Of a stretch of 64,000 nt of DNA, positions 26,208-34,850 are shown one piece after another. The notes beneath the pieces are model-generated. The model worked only from the letters and a program-made list of their open reading frames with translations, was not told the DNA's origin and did no database searches. The position numbers and the translations under genes are program-made. The stretch comes from Caldilinea sp. CFX5. Lineage in GTDB: Bacteria; Chloroflexota; Anaerolineae; Caldilineales; Caldilineaceae. Positions within the stretch are counted from its first letter, which is position 1. Each line of letters starts with the position of its first letter. The stretch lies in contig QWII01000037.1 of the NCBI GenBank assembly GCA_021405325.1, positions 155,295-219,294 on the forward strand, read 5' to 3'.

Positions 26208-26767
26208 GACCGGTTCGGCTCGTCTCGCACAAGCGGCGGAAGGCTATGGGAAGGATGATAACTCGCATGGCAACAGAGGTCGCGCATAAGCGCTGGTGGC
26301 AGATCTTCGAGGTGGTCTTTGGCCTTCCTTTCCTGGTTGCCATCGCTCTGCAACTGGTGGCGCCGCTCGCGTTCTCGCGTGGGGTGGTCACGCCAGCCAT
26401 TATCACGGGCGCACTCCTCATCATCGTGGGCGCAGCTCTCGTCGTCCTTGCGCGGCGAGCGTTGGCGCAGCAGGGCCAGCCGACTGACCCAGGATTGCCG
26501 ACCAGCAAGCTCGTCACCACAGGGGTTTTCTCTGTTTCCCGCAATCCCCTCTATCTCGGTGGTGTTTGCCTTCTGGTAGGGATTGCGCTGGCCCTCAATC
26601 TGCCCTGGGTGTTGGTGCTGCTTCTGCCGGCCATCGTCGCCTGCCACTACGTGCTCATCGTGCCGGAAGAGCGGTATCTCGCCGCCAGCTTTGGTGAGGA
26701 GTACCATCGATATACGGCCACTGTTCAGCGCTGGTTTGGTCGTACACGAATTGCACGCGAACGTTAG
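26204..26767 (+). CDS. Isoprenylcysteine carboxyl-methyltransferase-like membrane enzyme
   Basis: The GTG 26204 overlaps the previous stop; ATG 26246 or 26267 are alternative starts with better ribosome-site spacing. Up to 187 residues, with four helices and the ICMT/PEMT motif VFSVSRNPLYLGGV, followed by EERYLAASFGEEYHRY, the SAM/substrate-binding carboxy end. Such enzymes methylate a C-terminal isoprenylcysteine in eukaryotes; bacterial members methylate unknown substrates. Membrane-embedded. Confidence 0.7.
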   Translation: MRPVRLVSHKRRKAMGRMITRMATEVAHKRWWQIFEVVFGLPFLVAIALQLVAPLAFSRGVVTPAIITGALLIIVGAALVVLARRALAQQGQPTDPGLPTSKLVTTGVFSVSRNPLYLGGVCLLVGIALALNLPWVLVLLLPAIVACHYVLIVPEERYLAASFGEEYHRYTATVQRWFGRTRIARER

Positions 26768-26839
26768 ATCTATCTGGGTGGAGGCAAGCGCATGTCTAAC
26801 AGCGGCGAACATCGACAAGTGAAGAAAAGGAGTCCAATT

Positions 26840-27337
26840 ATGCCTACAAATAAACTTCAGCAAGATGAGAATGCAATCCATCGTACGATGACGGCGCCCG
26901 TGTCTGTCAAGCGCGCCTTTGCCGTTTTCACGGAAGCGTTGGCGAACTGGTGGCCGGCTGAGTATACATGGGCCGGCGATGTATTGGAAACCATCGCTAT
27001 CGAGCCGGGTGAAGGCGGCCATTGCTTCGAGCGTGGCCCTTACGGCTTTCGCTGTGACTGGGGCCGAGTGCTGATCTGGGAGCCGCCGCAGCGGCTGGTG
27101 TTTACCTGGCAGATTAGCCCGAAGCGAGAGCCACTGCCAAATCCGGCTAAATCCAGTGAGATTGAGGTTCGCTTTGAACCTGAGGGATCGGCATCCACAC
27201 GAGTGGAGTTTGAACATCGCCACTTTGCCCGTTACGGCGAGGATGGCGCTGCGTATCGGGCCATGCTAGGCACACCGCAAGGTTGGCCGTACATCCTCGA
27301 TCGATATATTGCATACTGTGCATGTGGGGAAGGATAG
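26840..27337 (+). CDS. SRPBCC/AHSA1-like domain protein
   Basis: ATG 26840 is chosen for AAAAGGAGTCC; an in-frame ATG lies at 26792. The 165-residue protein has VSVKRAFAVFTEALANWWP, then GGHCFERGP, RVLIWEPPQRLVFTWQ and VRFEPEGSASTRVEFEHRHF, the strand-helix-strand order of AHSA1 (activator of Hsp90 ATPase homology) domains. These bind hydrophobic ligands and include toxin-antitoxin-adjacent regulators. Function unknown. It is 72 bp behind the methyltransferase. Confidence 0.75.
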   Translation: MPTNKLQQDENAIHRTMTAPVSVKRAFAVFTEALANWWPAEYTWAGDVLETIAIEPGEGGHCFERGPYGFRCDWGRVLIWEPPQRLVFTWQISPKREPLPNPAKSSEIEVRFEPEGSASTRVEFEHRHFARYGEDGAAYRAMLGTPQGWPYILDRYIAYCACGEG

Positions 27338-27340
27338 GCG

Positions 27341-27568
27341 TCCAAAAGAGCCTGTTTGGGCTGCCCATGCTTGTGCCGATCACACCAGGAACGGTGCCGC
27401 TGCCCTGGGGTGATTGTCGCCACGCTGCTCTTGGCCCTGCTCGTGCGCGCCCTCTTGCAGATCGGCGGGCTGGCGGCGCTGATCGTTTCTGTGCTGGTCG
27501 AAACGCCGGTTGACCCGCTACCGGAGAGCCAGGGCCATCCTGAAGCAGAGAAAGTGTATCAACGGTAG
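27341..27568 (+). pseudogene. Relict sharing its C-terminus with 25291-25486
   Basis: A frame with FGLPMLVPITPGTVPLPWG shifts at about 27408 into VIVATLLLALLVRALLQIGG and ends IVSVLVETPVDPLPE to VYQR-stop at 27566-27568. The last 40 codons match the relict at 25486 almost base for base (gcggctggcggcgctgatcg type block). The parent membrane protein is not in the window. Confidence 0.55.
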
Positions 27569-27687
27569 CGGTGCGCATCTGCTAGGCCGCTAAATGCGCA
27601 CCTTGGGCATGATTTCGCAAAATGAAATGGCCCTCAAGCGTCCGTTGATGATGGCTAGTTTGGCAGAAAAGAAGATGAGGCCTGAAG

Positions 27688-29124
27688 ATGAGACCGCTTG
27701 AAACGCTGTTAATCGTAACCAACTTGCTAACTTTCTTCGTCTTGGCCCTGCCGCTGTCCAGCGCCCTGCGCTGGCTGCGGTATGTGGCGCTCCTCGCGCT
27801 GTTGATCGCCGGTGCGCAGGTGCTGGTCGAAGGCCCGCGCTGGCAGATGGTTCCCGCCTACGCCTTGACGATCATCTTCTTCTTGCTTTGGCTGCTCGGC
27901 AGCGTGATCCCGGGTGGCCTTCCTGTCAATCGCCTTGCCGCGCTTCTGGGCGTTATCGTGGGCGTGCTTGTACTCGGCATCGCCGTCGCCTTGCCGATGC
28001 TGGCGCCCGTGTTCCACTTTCCGACACCCACAGGGCCATACGCCATCGGCACACTGACCCACCACTGGGTCGATAGGTCGCGCGCTGAGGACTTTGGCCT
28101 GATCCAAGTCCATCGTGAATTGATGGTGCAGATCTGGTATCCCGCCCAGAACGCGCCAGCGGCGCCGCGCGCGCCTTACGTGGAGCAGCCGGCGGGGCTG
28201 GTCACGTTAGCGCGCCTTGCACGCTTGCCAGGCTTCATTTTCAACCATTTCCGGTATGTCACCACCAACGCCATCCCGTCAGCGCCCGTGGCAGACGATG
28301 AACCCCGCTATCCCGTGCTGATCTTTATGTCCGGGCGCGGCGGCTACCGCCAGTCGAACACCGCCCAAATTGAGGAGCTGGTCTCGCACGGCTACGTTGT
28401 TGCGGCGATTGATCAGCCGTACGCCTCCTCAGGCGTCGTCTTCCCGGACGGGCGCCTCGTCACCATGGACCCTCGCATGTTTGATCCGGCGCGGCCGGGG
28501 CATCCTCCCTTCTTCGATCGGGTGGCTGTCTTCCCTTACCTGGCGCAGGATGTCAGCTTCACGCTGGATCAACTCGCCGCCTTGAACCAGGCGGATCCCA
28601 ATGGCATCCTGACCGGGCGCCTGGACCTGCAGCGTGTGGGCGTCTTCGGCGTGTCGCTGGGCGGGATCGCGACCGGCGAAGCCTGCCGGCTGGAGCCGCG
28701 CGTGCGAGCCTGCCTGGTGCTGGATGCGGCGATGCCGGTCGACGTGGTCCAGTCGGGTTTGCAGCAGCCCGTCATGTGGCTCAGCCGGGAAGCCCAGTGG
28801 ATGCAGCTGGAAGGCTGGAAACAGGCAGACATCGACGAAACGCAGACATCGATGCGGACGGTGTATGAGAGCCTGCTCGGCGATGGCTATCTCGTGCTGG
28901 TGCCCGGCATGTTCCACGTCAACTTTTCCGATGCGCCTTACTTCTCCCCCGTCGGGTCACAGGTTAGTTTTACCGGTCCCATCGACGGTCAACGGGGCCT
29001 TGCCATCGTCAAAGCCTATTCGCTGGCCTTCTTTGACAAGGAACTCAAGGGCCAGCCAGCGCCCCTGTTGAATGGGCCGTCGAGCCAGTTTCCTGAAGTC
29101 ATTTTCTCTGCAAAAACTAGATGA
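27688..29124 (+). CDS. PAF-acetylhydrolase-like alpha/beta hydrolase with N-terminal membrane domain
   Basis: ATG 27688 behind GAGG at 27677-27680. The 478-residue protein starts with four hydrophobic helices (to about 115), then the alpha/beta domain. YPVLIFMSGRGGYRQSN forms the oxyanion loop, VGVFGVSLGG carries the nucleophile Ser (GVSLG), and VPGMFHVNFSD the probable catalytic His, as in the platelet-activating-factor acetylhydrolase type II group; the Asp is probably in DAAMPVD. It is membrane anchored; the substrate is likely an ester or phospholipid. A recent duplicate survives as a relict at 5088-5290. It is followed by 29180 in the same direction. Confidence 0.75.
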   Translation: MRPLETLLIVTNLLTFFVLALPLSSALRWLRYVALLALLIAGAQVLVEGPRWQMVPAYALTIIFFLLWLLGSVIPGGLPVNRLAALLGVIVGVLVLGIAVALPMLAPVFHFPTPTGPYAIGTLTHHWVDRSRAEDFGLIQVHRELMVQIWYPAQNAPAAPRAPYVEQPAGLVTLARLARLPGFIFNHFRYVTTNAIPSAPVADDEPRYPVLIFMSGRGGYRQSNTAQIEELVSHGYVVAAIDQPYASSGVVFPDGRLVTMDPRMFDPARPGHPPFFDRVAVFPYLAQDVSFTLDQLAALNQADPNGILTGRLDLQRVGVFGVSLGGIATGEACRLEPRVRACLVLDAAMPVDVVQSGLQQPVMWLSREAQWMQLEGWKQADIDETQTSMRTVYESLLGDGYLVLVPGMFHVNFSDAPYFSPVGSQVSFTGPIDGQRGLAIVKAYSLAFFDKELKGQPAPLLNGPSSQFPEVIFSAKTR

Positions 29125-29179
29125 ACGGCACACTTGAACACGCCGCTGGCCGCGTTTATGCACAGAAAGGAGTGCGCTG

Positions 29180-30310
29180 ATGAGACAAGTAACGCATACC
29201 CAGTTGAAGAGGGCAACCGCTGCACCGACGGACTGGCGGCAACACTGGCCGGGTTGGGTCATCTACGGAGCCGGCGCCTGGTCGCTGCTCTACGGGCTGC
29301 TGGGGCTGTACTGGGCGCTGGGCGGGGCGGGTTTTCCCTTTGGCCCGGCGAACGATCGTTCCGCCCGCCTTTCGATCCTCGCCAATGTACAGGCGGCCAG
29401 CGCCGCGCCGGTGATTGCGGTGTTGGGTCTCCTCGGCGGCGTGGTTGCCTGGCTCATGCTGCGCAATTGGGGCGCAGGTCTTTGGCGGTGGTTATTGCTC
29501 GGCTTTGCCTGGCTGCTGGCGGTGACGCTGGCGCTGCTCATCCCTGATTATCGGGTGCTGGTGGCAGCGGCTTATGCGCCGATCTTTCTGGTGGGCGCGC
29601 CCTTTGGCTGGCCGCCCGTCAGTTTCCTCAACGCTGTGCCCTGGCCGGTGATCAACCAGTTTCTCTGCATCCTCGGCGGCTGCCTCTGGGGTGGGGCGGC
29701 GCGGGTCTATCAACGCACCAGCCAGGGGGCCTGCGCCTACTGCGGCCGCGCCGAACGAACGCCGAATAATTGGACAACCCCCACGGCAGCGGCGCGCTGG
29801 GGTAAGTGGGCCACCTCCATTGCCGTCCTCATTCCCGTGCTCTATGCCGCCACCCGCTGGGCGTGGGCTTTGGGCATTCCGCTGGGCGTCTCGCCGGAAT
29901 TTTTACAGGCTGGGCAAGAAGAGGGGATGTGGTTGGCCGGTGCGGCGCTGGGAACGGTGGCGGTCGGTGGGGCACTGCTCACACTAGGGTTGATCCAGCC
30001 GTGGGGCGAACGCTTCCCCCGGTGGTGGCCCTGGCTGGGCGGCAAGCGGGTGCCCATCGCCCTGGCCGTCATCCCGGCGTCCTTCGTGGCCATTCTTGTC
30101 ACTACAGCCGGCCTGATGTTTGTCCGCTTGGTGATCGCCGGCAACGTCGGCGTGGTCGTCCCTGCGCTGGACATCAACCTGGGCGAGAATTGGGCGACGC
30201 TGGCGCCGGAACTGCTGTGGCCGCTCTGGGGTGTGGCGCTGGGTGCGGCAACGCTGGCTTATTATTACCGGAGACGCGGGCGCTGTCCGCATTGTGGGCG
30301 TGGGTCATGA
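29180..30310 (+). CDS. Multi-pass membrane protein with two CxxC zinc-ribbon halves
   Basis: ATG 29180 behind GAAAGGAGTGCGCTG. The 376-residue protein has ten or so hydrophobic helices, a central cytoplasmic-looking CAYCGRAERTPNN (CxxC) and a C-terminal CPHCGRGS (CxxC), so the two knuckles could form one zinc site. The segment ALGLIQPWGERFPRWWPW resembles the QPWGxxxPRW motif in the DUF3995 protein at 59441, so they are distant relatives. I do not know the function. The start of this gene is also the donor of the relict at 25291. DUF1772 gene 33 bp behind. Confidence 0.65.
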   Translation: MRQVTHTQLKRATAAPTDWRQHWPGWVIYGAGAWSLLYGLLGLYWALGGAGFPFGPANDRSARLSILANVQAASAAPVIAVLGLLGGVVAWLMLRNWGAGLWRWLLLGFAWLLAVTLALLIPDYRVLVAAAYAPIFLVGAPFGWPPVSFLNAVPWPVINQFLCILGGCLWGGAARVYQRTSQGACAYCGRAERTPNNWTTPTAAARWGKWATSIAVLIPVLYAATRWAWALGIPLGVSPEFLQAGQEEGMWLAGAALGTVAVGGALLTLGLIQPWGERFPRWWPWLGGKRVPIALAVIPASFVAILVTTAGLMFVRLVIAGNVGVVVPALDINLGENWATLAPELLWPLWGVALGAATLAYYYRRRGRCPHCGRGS

Positions 30311-30342
30311 ACAATCTTGTACGATCAGTAGAGGAGGGAATC

Positions 30343-30801
30343 ATGTGGTTAAAAATTGTACGCTTTCTGAGCCTTTTCTTGGTGGCGCTGGGGCTGGCGC
30401 CGGGCATGGCCCATGCCCTGGAATTGCCCAACAAAATCAACTTGCCGGCAGAGGAATATCTGACCGTGCAGCAGATTTATCGCGGCTGGGCGTTGCTGGG
30501 TATCGTTGAAGTGGCGGCGCTGTTAGCAACGCTGGCCTTAACGCTCATGACGCGCAAGCAAAAGGGCGTTTTTGCCTGGTCGCTGCTGGCCTTCCTCTGT
30601 ATTACGGCGAATCTCATCATCTTTTTCAGCTTTACCTTTCCGGTGAACCAGCAGACCAACAACTGGACCGTGCTGCCGGATAACTGGCAAGCCCTCCGCA
30701 ACCAGTGGGAATACTCGCACGCCGTGAATGCGGGTTTGTATTTGATTGCGCTCATTGCCCTGATTCTATCGGTGTTGGTGGGCGAAGAGCGCAAGGGGTG
30801 A
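30343..30801 (+). CDS. DUF1772 family membrane protein
   Basis: ATG 30343 is chosen for GAGGAGGGAATC; the same frame is open far upstream because it shadows the previous gene. The 152-residue protein has four helices and DUF1772 features: WLKIVRFLSLFLVALGLAPGMAHALELPNK (first helix with a conserved His and a Leu-Glu-Pro exit), and later NQQTNNWTVLPDNW and WEYSHAVNAGLYLI (Trp-Glu-x-x-His). Related to anthrone-oxygenase-like small proteins; function unknown. The stub at 24101 is a truncated relative. Confidence 0.75.
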   Translation: MWLKIVRFLSLFLVALGLAPGMAHALELPNKINLPAEEYLTVQQIYRGWALLGIVEVAALLATLALTLMTRKQKGVFAWSLLAFLCITANLIIFFSFTFPVNQQTNNWTVLPDNWQALRNQWEYSHAVNAGLYLIALIALILSVLVGEERKG

Positions 30802-30884
30802 GGTGACGGCGCATGGCATGAGTAGTTTACCCGGCACAATCGGAAAAACACTTACAGCAACTAGGTGAGGTCTGCGCGTACAAT

Positions 30885-30900
30885 TAGTCAATATTGACTA
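30885..30900. promoter_or_regulatory. Perfect 16-bp palindrome, probable PadR operator
   Basis: TAGTCAAT followed directly by ATTGACTA, 29 bp upstream of the PadR-type regulator start. It contains a TTGACT -35-like hexamer (30894-30899), so a bound repressor would block the promoter, giving autoregulation. The palindrome is directly seen; the operator role is inferred from position. The regulator's transcript is likely leaderless or short-leadered. Confidence 0.65.
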
Positions 30901-30928
30901 TTCAGGGTTGACCTATGGAAATTGACGC

Positions 30929-31456
30929 ATGGAACGTGAACTGTTATTGCTCGGCCTTTTACGCCAGGAAGAGATGCATGGCTACCGCCTGGCCGAATTT
31001 ATTGAGCGTGATTTGACGACCTGCACAGACTTAAAGAAGTCGACCGCCTATTTTTTGCTTGACAAAATGGCGAAACAAGGCTGGATCACGCAGAGCCAAG
31101 CGCAGGAAGGGAATCGCCCACCCCGCCGTGTCTACCGGATCACGGCAGCGGGGGAAGCCCAATTCCAACGGTTGCTGCGTGAGAATCTGGCCAGCCATCT
31201 GCCCACCTATTTTGCCAGCGACGTGGGACTCGCCTTTCTCGATACGCTCGCGCCGGCGGAAGCGGTGGCGTTGCTGCATCAACGGCGTAGCGCATTAGAG
31301 GAAGATTTAGCCGCGGCACGCGCGGTTCCCCAACATAGTGGCTCCTGGCAATTGCTGGTTGAGCATCGACGGGTTTATCTAGAAGCCGAGTTGCGTTGGC
31401 TAGATGAAGTGCTGGGCCGGCTGACCACCCCGCTACCCAAGCAAAATGCAGCATAA
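30929..31456 (+). CDS. PadR family transcriptional regulator
   Basis: ATG 30929; no clear ribosome site, consistent with a short leader. The 175-residue protein opens MERELLLLGLLRQEEMHGYRL, the classic PadR winged-helix start, with the recognition region TDLKKSTAYFLLDKMAKQG and a wing QEGNRPPRRVYRITAAGEA, then a C-terminal coiled dimerisation helix. PadR proteins usually repress neighbouring transport or detoxification genes in response to a lipophilic ligand. Its stop is 15 bp before the MFS gene, so it likely controls that transporter through the palindrome at 30885-30900. Confidence 0.85.
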   Translation: MERELLLLGLLRQEEMHGYRLAEFIERDLTTCTDLKKSTAYFLLDKMAKQGWITQSQAQEGNRPPRRVYRITAAGEAQFQRLLRENLASHLPTYFASDVGLAFLDTLAPAEAVALLHQRRSALEEDLAAARAVPQHSGSWQLLVEHRRVYLEAELRWLDEVLGRLTTPLPKQNAA

Positions 31457-31471
31457 CTTTGGAACAAACTG

Positions 31472-32845
31472 ATGGATACAACTACGACAAAAATTCCCAC
31501 TGTGCAGACGGCAGAGAAACTTGATTACAAGCGAATTCTCCCCATCTTGGCTGTCGTCATGGTCGATCTGCTCGGCCTGACGATCATCATTCCTTTGCTG
31601 CCGATCTATGCGGCTTCGCTTGCTATCACCCCGCTGCTGATCGGCCTCTTGAATGCCACGTACCCGCTGACCCAGTTGATCGGTGCGCCGATTTTGGGGC
31701 GACTGTCGGATCGCTACGGACGTAAGCCAATCCTCATTGCCAGTCAGGTCGGCACGCTGGCCGGCTTTTTGTTGCTCGGCTTTGCCAATTCGTTTTGGCT
31801 GCTCCTGTGTGCGCGGGCGCTGGATGGCTTGTCGGGGGGCAATATTGCCACCGCCCAGGCGATGATCACCGATAGTACAACGGAGAAGACACGCACGCAG
31901 GGGTTGGGGCTGATCGGCGCGGCGTTTGGGCTAGGGTTTACCATTGGTCCGGTGCTGGCCTATGTCGCGTTGGCTTTGAGCGGCAACAACTACCGGGCCC
32001 CGGCCTTTGTGGCGGCCGGCTTTTCGGCCATTTCTGTTTTGCTCAGCACGTTTTGGCTGCACGAAACCCATGATCCCGCGCAACGCAGCACGGACGTGGC
32101 AGCGCATCGTTTCCATCCAACTGCGCTGTTCAAGGCGTTCGGCAATCCGCAGGTGGGCTTTTTGCTTTTGCTCGTCTTTGTCCAGCAATTTGCCTTTGGC
32201 GGCTTCGAGAATGTGATCCCCCTCTTCACCGTAAGTCGATTGGGACTGAATGCCTCCGGCAACGCGCTGATCTTTGTCTTTGTTGGTCTGCTGGTCACGA
32301 TTGTGCAGGGGGGCTTGATCGGCAAGTGGAGCCGGCGCTATGGTGAACGCAACTTGATCTTTGCCGGGCTGGCCTTATTGGCGCTGGCCCTGGCCTTGAC
32401 GGCGACAACACCAGCCCAGCCGCCCCCCTGGTATTCGCAGGCGGAATTGCGCAATGAACTACACACCGCGCAAGCAGGGACAACCCTCGCTACCGCCGGT
32501 GCGCAGCTTCACTTGCCGGGGGATGAAAACAAGGGGTGGGGCGGTCTGATCTGGCTGTTGATCGCCATGATTCCCGCCTCGGTTGGCGGGGCCCTTTTGC
32601 AGCCCAGCATCAATAGCCTGCTGACCAAACGCGTTTCACAGCAGCGGCGCGGTGAAATCTTGGGGACGAGCGCCGGCGCTGTCAGTCTGGCCAATGTGCT
32701 GGCGCCCTTGGTTGGTTTTGCCCTTTTCCAGGCGGTCAGCATCAGCGCACCGCTCTGGCTGTGGGCCGGCGTGGCGGCGCTTTTGTTGCTTTGGGCCAGG
32801 CGGCGGTTGGGGCCGGGTGTGGACGTAGCAACACAACCGGCTTGA
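31472..32845 (+). CDS. MFS transporter, drug:H+ antiporter-like
   Basis: ATG 31472, 15 bp behind the PadR stop. The 457-residue protein has 12 TM helices with MFS motif A GRLSDRYGRKPILI between TM2 and TM3 and VMVDLLGLTIIIPLLPIYA in TM1, the TCR/TetA-like signature 'VDxLGxxIIxPLLP'. A large periplasmic-or-cytoplasmic loop lies at 300-345. It is expected to export a small hydrophobic compound using the proton gradient; substrate unknown. Operon with the PadR regulator, whose ligand is probably related to the substrate. Confidence 0.85.
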   Translation: MDTTTTKIPTVQTAEKLDYKRILPILAVVMVDLLGLTIIIPLLPIYAASLAITPLLIGLLNATYPLTQLIGAPILGRLSDRYGRKPILIASQVGTLAGFLLLGFANSFWLLLCARALDGLSGGNIATAQAMITDSTTEKTRTQGLGLIGAAFGLGFTIGPVLAYVALALSGNNYRAPAFVAAGFSAISVLLSTFWLHETHDPAQRSTDVAAHRFHPTALFKAFGNPQVGFLLLLVFVQQFAFGGFENVIPLFTVSRLGLNASGNALIFVFVGLLVTIVQGGLIGKWSRRYGERNLIFAGLALLALALALTATTPAQPPPWYSQAELRNELHTAQAGTTLATAGAQLHLPGDENKGWGGLIWLLIAMIPASVGGALLQPSINSLLTKRVSQQRRGEILGTSAGAVSLANVLAPLVGFALFQAVSISAPLWLWAGVAALLLLWARRRLGPGVDVATQPA

Positions 32846-32904
32846 CCCAGCAGGGCAGATCACGCGGCGGCGCCCAGGCAAGCACTCACTTTTGCATCCT
32901 GGTT

Positions 32905-32974
32905 GTAGGTGCGTGCTTGTAGCCGCACGATCCCCGGTAATCCCAAACCCGTGCGCCTACAAGCACGCACCTAC
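32905..32974. repeat. REP-like palindrome, GTAGGTGCG family, copy B
   Basis: 24-bp arms 32905-32928 and 32951-32974 with one mismatch, 22-bp loop, between the MFS gene and the two-component system. Same family as 10186-10262 and 47721-47790. Confidence 0.8.
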
Positions 32975-33038
32975 GGCAAGTGCGCGCTTGCCCTGGCAGA
33001 GCGCTTTCATCGGACAGGTGAAATTGTAAGGTCAAGTT

Positions 33039-33740
33039 ATGACACCATCGCAAAGCACAAAGATCCTGATTGTTGACGACGAGGCGGCATTAACTAAAAC
33101 CATCCAGGCGTACCTGGCGCAGGAAGGCTATCAGGTGCAGGTGGCCCAGGATGGTCTCACGGCGCTGAACGTCGTCCGTAGCTTTCAGCCGCATCTGATC
33201 ATCTTGGATATCATGCTCCCTGGTCTGAATGGGCTGGAGGTCTTGCGCCAACTGCGCCGCCATTCGGATGTCTACGTTTTGATGCTCACCGCCAGGGGCG
33301 ATGAAACCGACAAGGTGGTGGGGCTGACGCTGGGCGCCGACGATTACCTGACCAAACCCTTCAGCCCGCGCGAATTAGTGGCCAGGGTGCAAGCCATTTT
33401 GCGCCGGGGCCGTTCGACCAACATCACTGAGCCAACGCTGGGGACGATGCGCTTACGGATTGACCCGACGGCGCGGCGCGTTTGGAAAGATGAGCAGGAG
33501 GTTGAGCTAACGCCAACCGAATATGAACTATTATATGCCCTCGCCCGCCACCAAGGACGCGTCTTAAGCCGCGCGCAACTGATCGAACAAGTGTGGGGCT
33601 ATGATTATTACGGCGACGACCGTGTGATCGATGTGCATATTCGCCGCTTACGCCACAAAGTGGAAGACGACCCGACCCAGCCGCGCTCTGTGGTCACCGT
33701 GCGCAACGCAGGCTACCGCTTTGATGGAGCAGACGCATGA
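33039..33740 (+). CDS. OmpR/PhoB-type response regulator
   Basis: ATG 33039 (GTAAGGTC upstream). The 233-residue protein has a receiver domain with phospho-acceptor Asp in LIILDIMLPG (about residue 57), Thr in VLMLTARGDE and Lys in YLTKPFSP, then a winged-helix DNA-binding domain (about 135-230) with VELTPTEYELLYALARHQG and RVIDVHIRRLRHKVEDD. Its partner kinase overlaps by ATGA. The stimulus is unknown; targets could be the membrane proteins just downstream. Confidence 0.9.
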   Translation: MTPSQSTKILIVDDEAALTKTIQAYLAQEGYQVQVAQDGLTALNVVRSFQPHLIILDIMLPGLNGLEVLRQLRRHSDVYVLMLTARGDETDKVVGLTLGADDYLTKPFSPRELVARVQAILRRGRSTNITEPTLGTMRLRIDPTARRVWKDEQEVELTPTEYELLYALARHQGRVLSRAQLIEQVWGYDYYGDDRVIDVHIRRLRHKVEDDPTQPRSVVTVRNAGYRFDGADA

Positions 33741-34774
33741 ATTTTCTGCGCACCCTGCCTCGCCGCATTGAGTGGCTGACGCTTTTCTCCTATGTATTCA
33801 TTGTTTTGGTCGAGCTAATTCTTTTACGGACGATTCCCGGTTCGCCAGTAGCGAACCTGATCCGCTACATCGCCTTTATCGCCGTCGTCGGTCTCAGCCT
33901 TTTGCTCGTGCGCCAACGGATCATTCAACCGATCAAAGCCATGCAGCAGGCCAGCTTGCGCATTGCCGACGGCAATTATCACGAGCGACTGCCCACCTAT
34001 CGCAGCATCGAATTAAATGCGTTGGCTCAAGCCTTTAATCAAATGGTGGCTACGATTGAGGCCAGTGAACAACGCCGCGTCGAGTTAATCGGCGATGTGG
34101 CCCATGAACTGCGGACGCCGCTCAGTTCGATCCAGGCCACGCTGGAAGGGTTGATCGATCAAGTGCTGGAACCGGAGCCGGACACCCTCTTTAGTCTGCA
34201 GGACGAGGTGCGGCGCTTGCAGCGCCTGGTGCAGCAGTTGGAAGCCTTATCACGCGCCGAGAGCGGGAACATGGTCCTCAAGCAAGCGTCGCTGGATTTA
34301 CGCACCCTGCTCCAGGCGGTTTGCGGGCGTTTGGGCATTCAATTTGAGGACAAAGGCGTGGCCTTGCAGGTGGAGCTGCCGGCGCAATTACCACCGGTAC
34401 GGGGTGATGCCGACCGACTTGCCCAAGTCTTTATCAACTTATTGGGCAATGCTTTGCAGTATACACCGGCAGGCGGCGCCGTGACGGTGCGCGTCCGGCA
34501 GGATCAGGCGTGGGTGATCACCGAAGTGAGCGATACGGGGATTGGCATCCCGCCTGACCAATTGACCCGGATCTTTGAACGCTTTTACCGGGTGGATAAA
34601 TCACGCGCCCGCAGCAGTGGCGGCCACGGCATTGGCCTCACTATCGCCAAACACCTCGTCCAGGCCCACGGCGGGCGCATCTGGGCCACCAGTCGCGGTC
34701 TCGGTTATGGCGCCACCTTTACCGTTACGCTCCCCATCCCGCCCCTTCCCGAATTTGTCATCAAATCTTCATAA
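33737..34774 (+). CDS. Sensor histidine kinase
   Basis: ATG 33737 overlaps the regulator stop by ATGA, so the pair is translated together. 345 residues: two N-terminal TM helices with almost no periplasmic loop (about 15-60), a HAMP linker (about 60-115), HisKA with the phosphorylated His in GDVAHELRTPLSS, and a HATPase with N box FINLLGNALQYTP, G1 DTGIGIP, F box FERFYRVD and G2 GGHGIGLTIAK. The very short extracytoplasmic loop suggests intramembrane sensing of the envelope. Classical two-component partner of 33039. Confidence 0.9.
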   Translation: MNFLRTLPRRIEWLTLFSYVFIVLVELILLRTIPGSPVANLIRYIAFIAVVGLSLLLVRQRIIQPIKAMQQASLRIADGNYHERLPTYRSIELNALAQAFNQMVATIEASEQRRVELIGDVAHELRTPLSSIQATLEGLIDQVLEPEPDTLFSLQDEVRRLQRLVQQLEALSRAESGNMVLKQASLDLRTLLQAVCGRLGIQFEDKGVALQVELPAQLPPVRGDADRLAQVFINLLGNALQYTPAGGAVTVRVRQDQAWVITEVSDTGIGIPPDQLTRIFERFYRVDKSRARSSGGHGIGLTIAKHLVQAHGGRIWATSRGLGYGATFTVTLPIPPLPEFVIKSS

Positions 34775-34789
34775 AAGCTTCTCCGCATT

Positions 34790-34828
34790 GTCATCCGGGT
34801 GGGCTATCCTGAGCCATAGTGGATCGAA
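34790..34828. repeat. Short dispersed repeat (copy 1 of 2)
   Basis: About 38 bases (TCATCCGGGTGGGC, then TATCCTGAGCCATAG) recur at 36801-36838 (TCACCCGGCTGGGC, then GATCCTGAGCCATAG). The second copy is partly translated as the last residues of the SufR-like protein. No function seen. Confidence 0.5.
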
Positions 34829-34850
34829 TAATGTTGATAAGGAGCAGTTG

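Noticed and set aside
26126..27223. 365-codon minus-strand frame
   Set aside because: It covers the methyltransferase and AHSA1 genes on the opposite strand, has no ribosome site and no recognisable motif.
34575..34850. N-terminal extension of the 34851 membrane protein
   Set aside because: It overlaps the histidine kinase coding region in another frame; ATG 34851 has an AAGGAG site.
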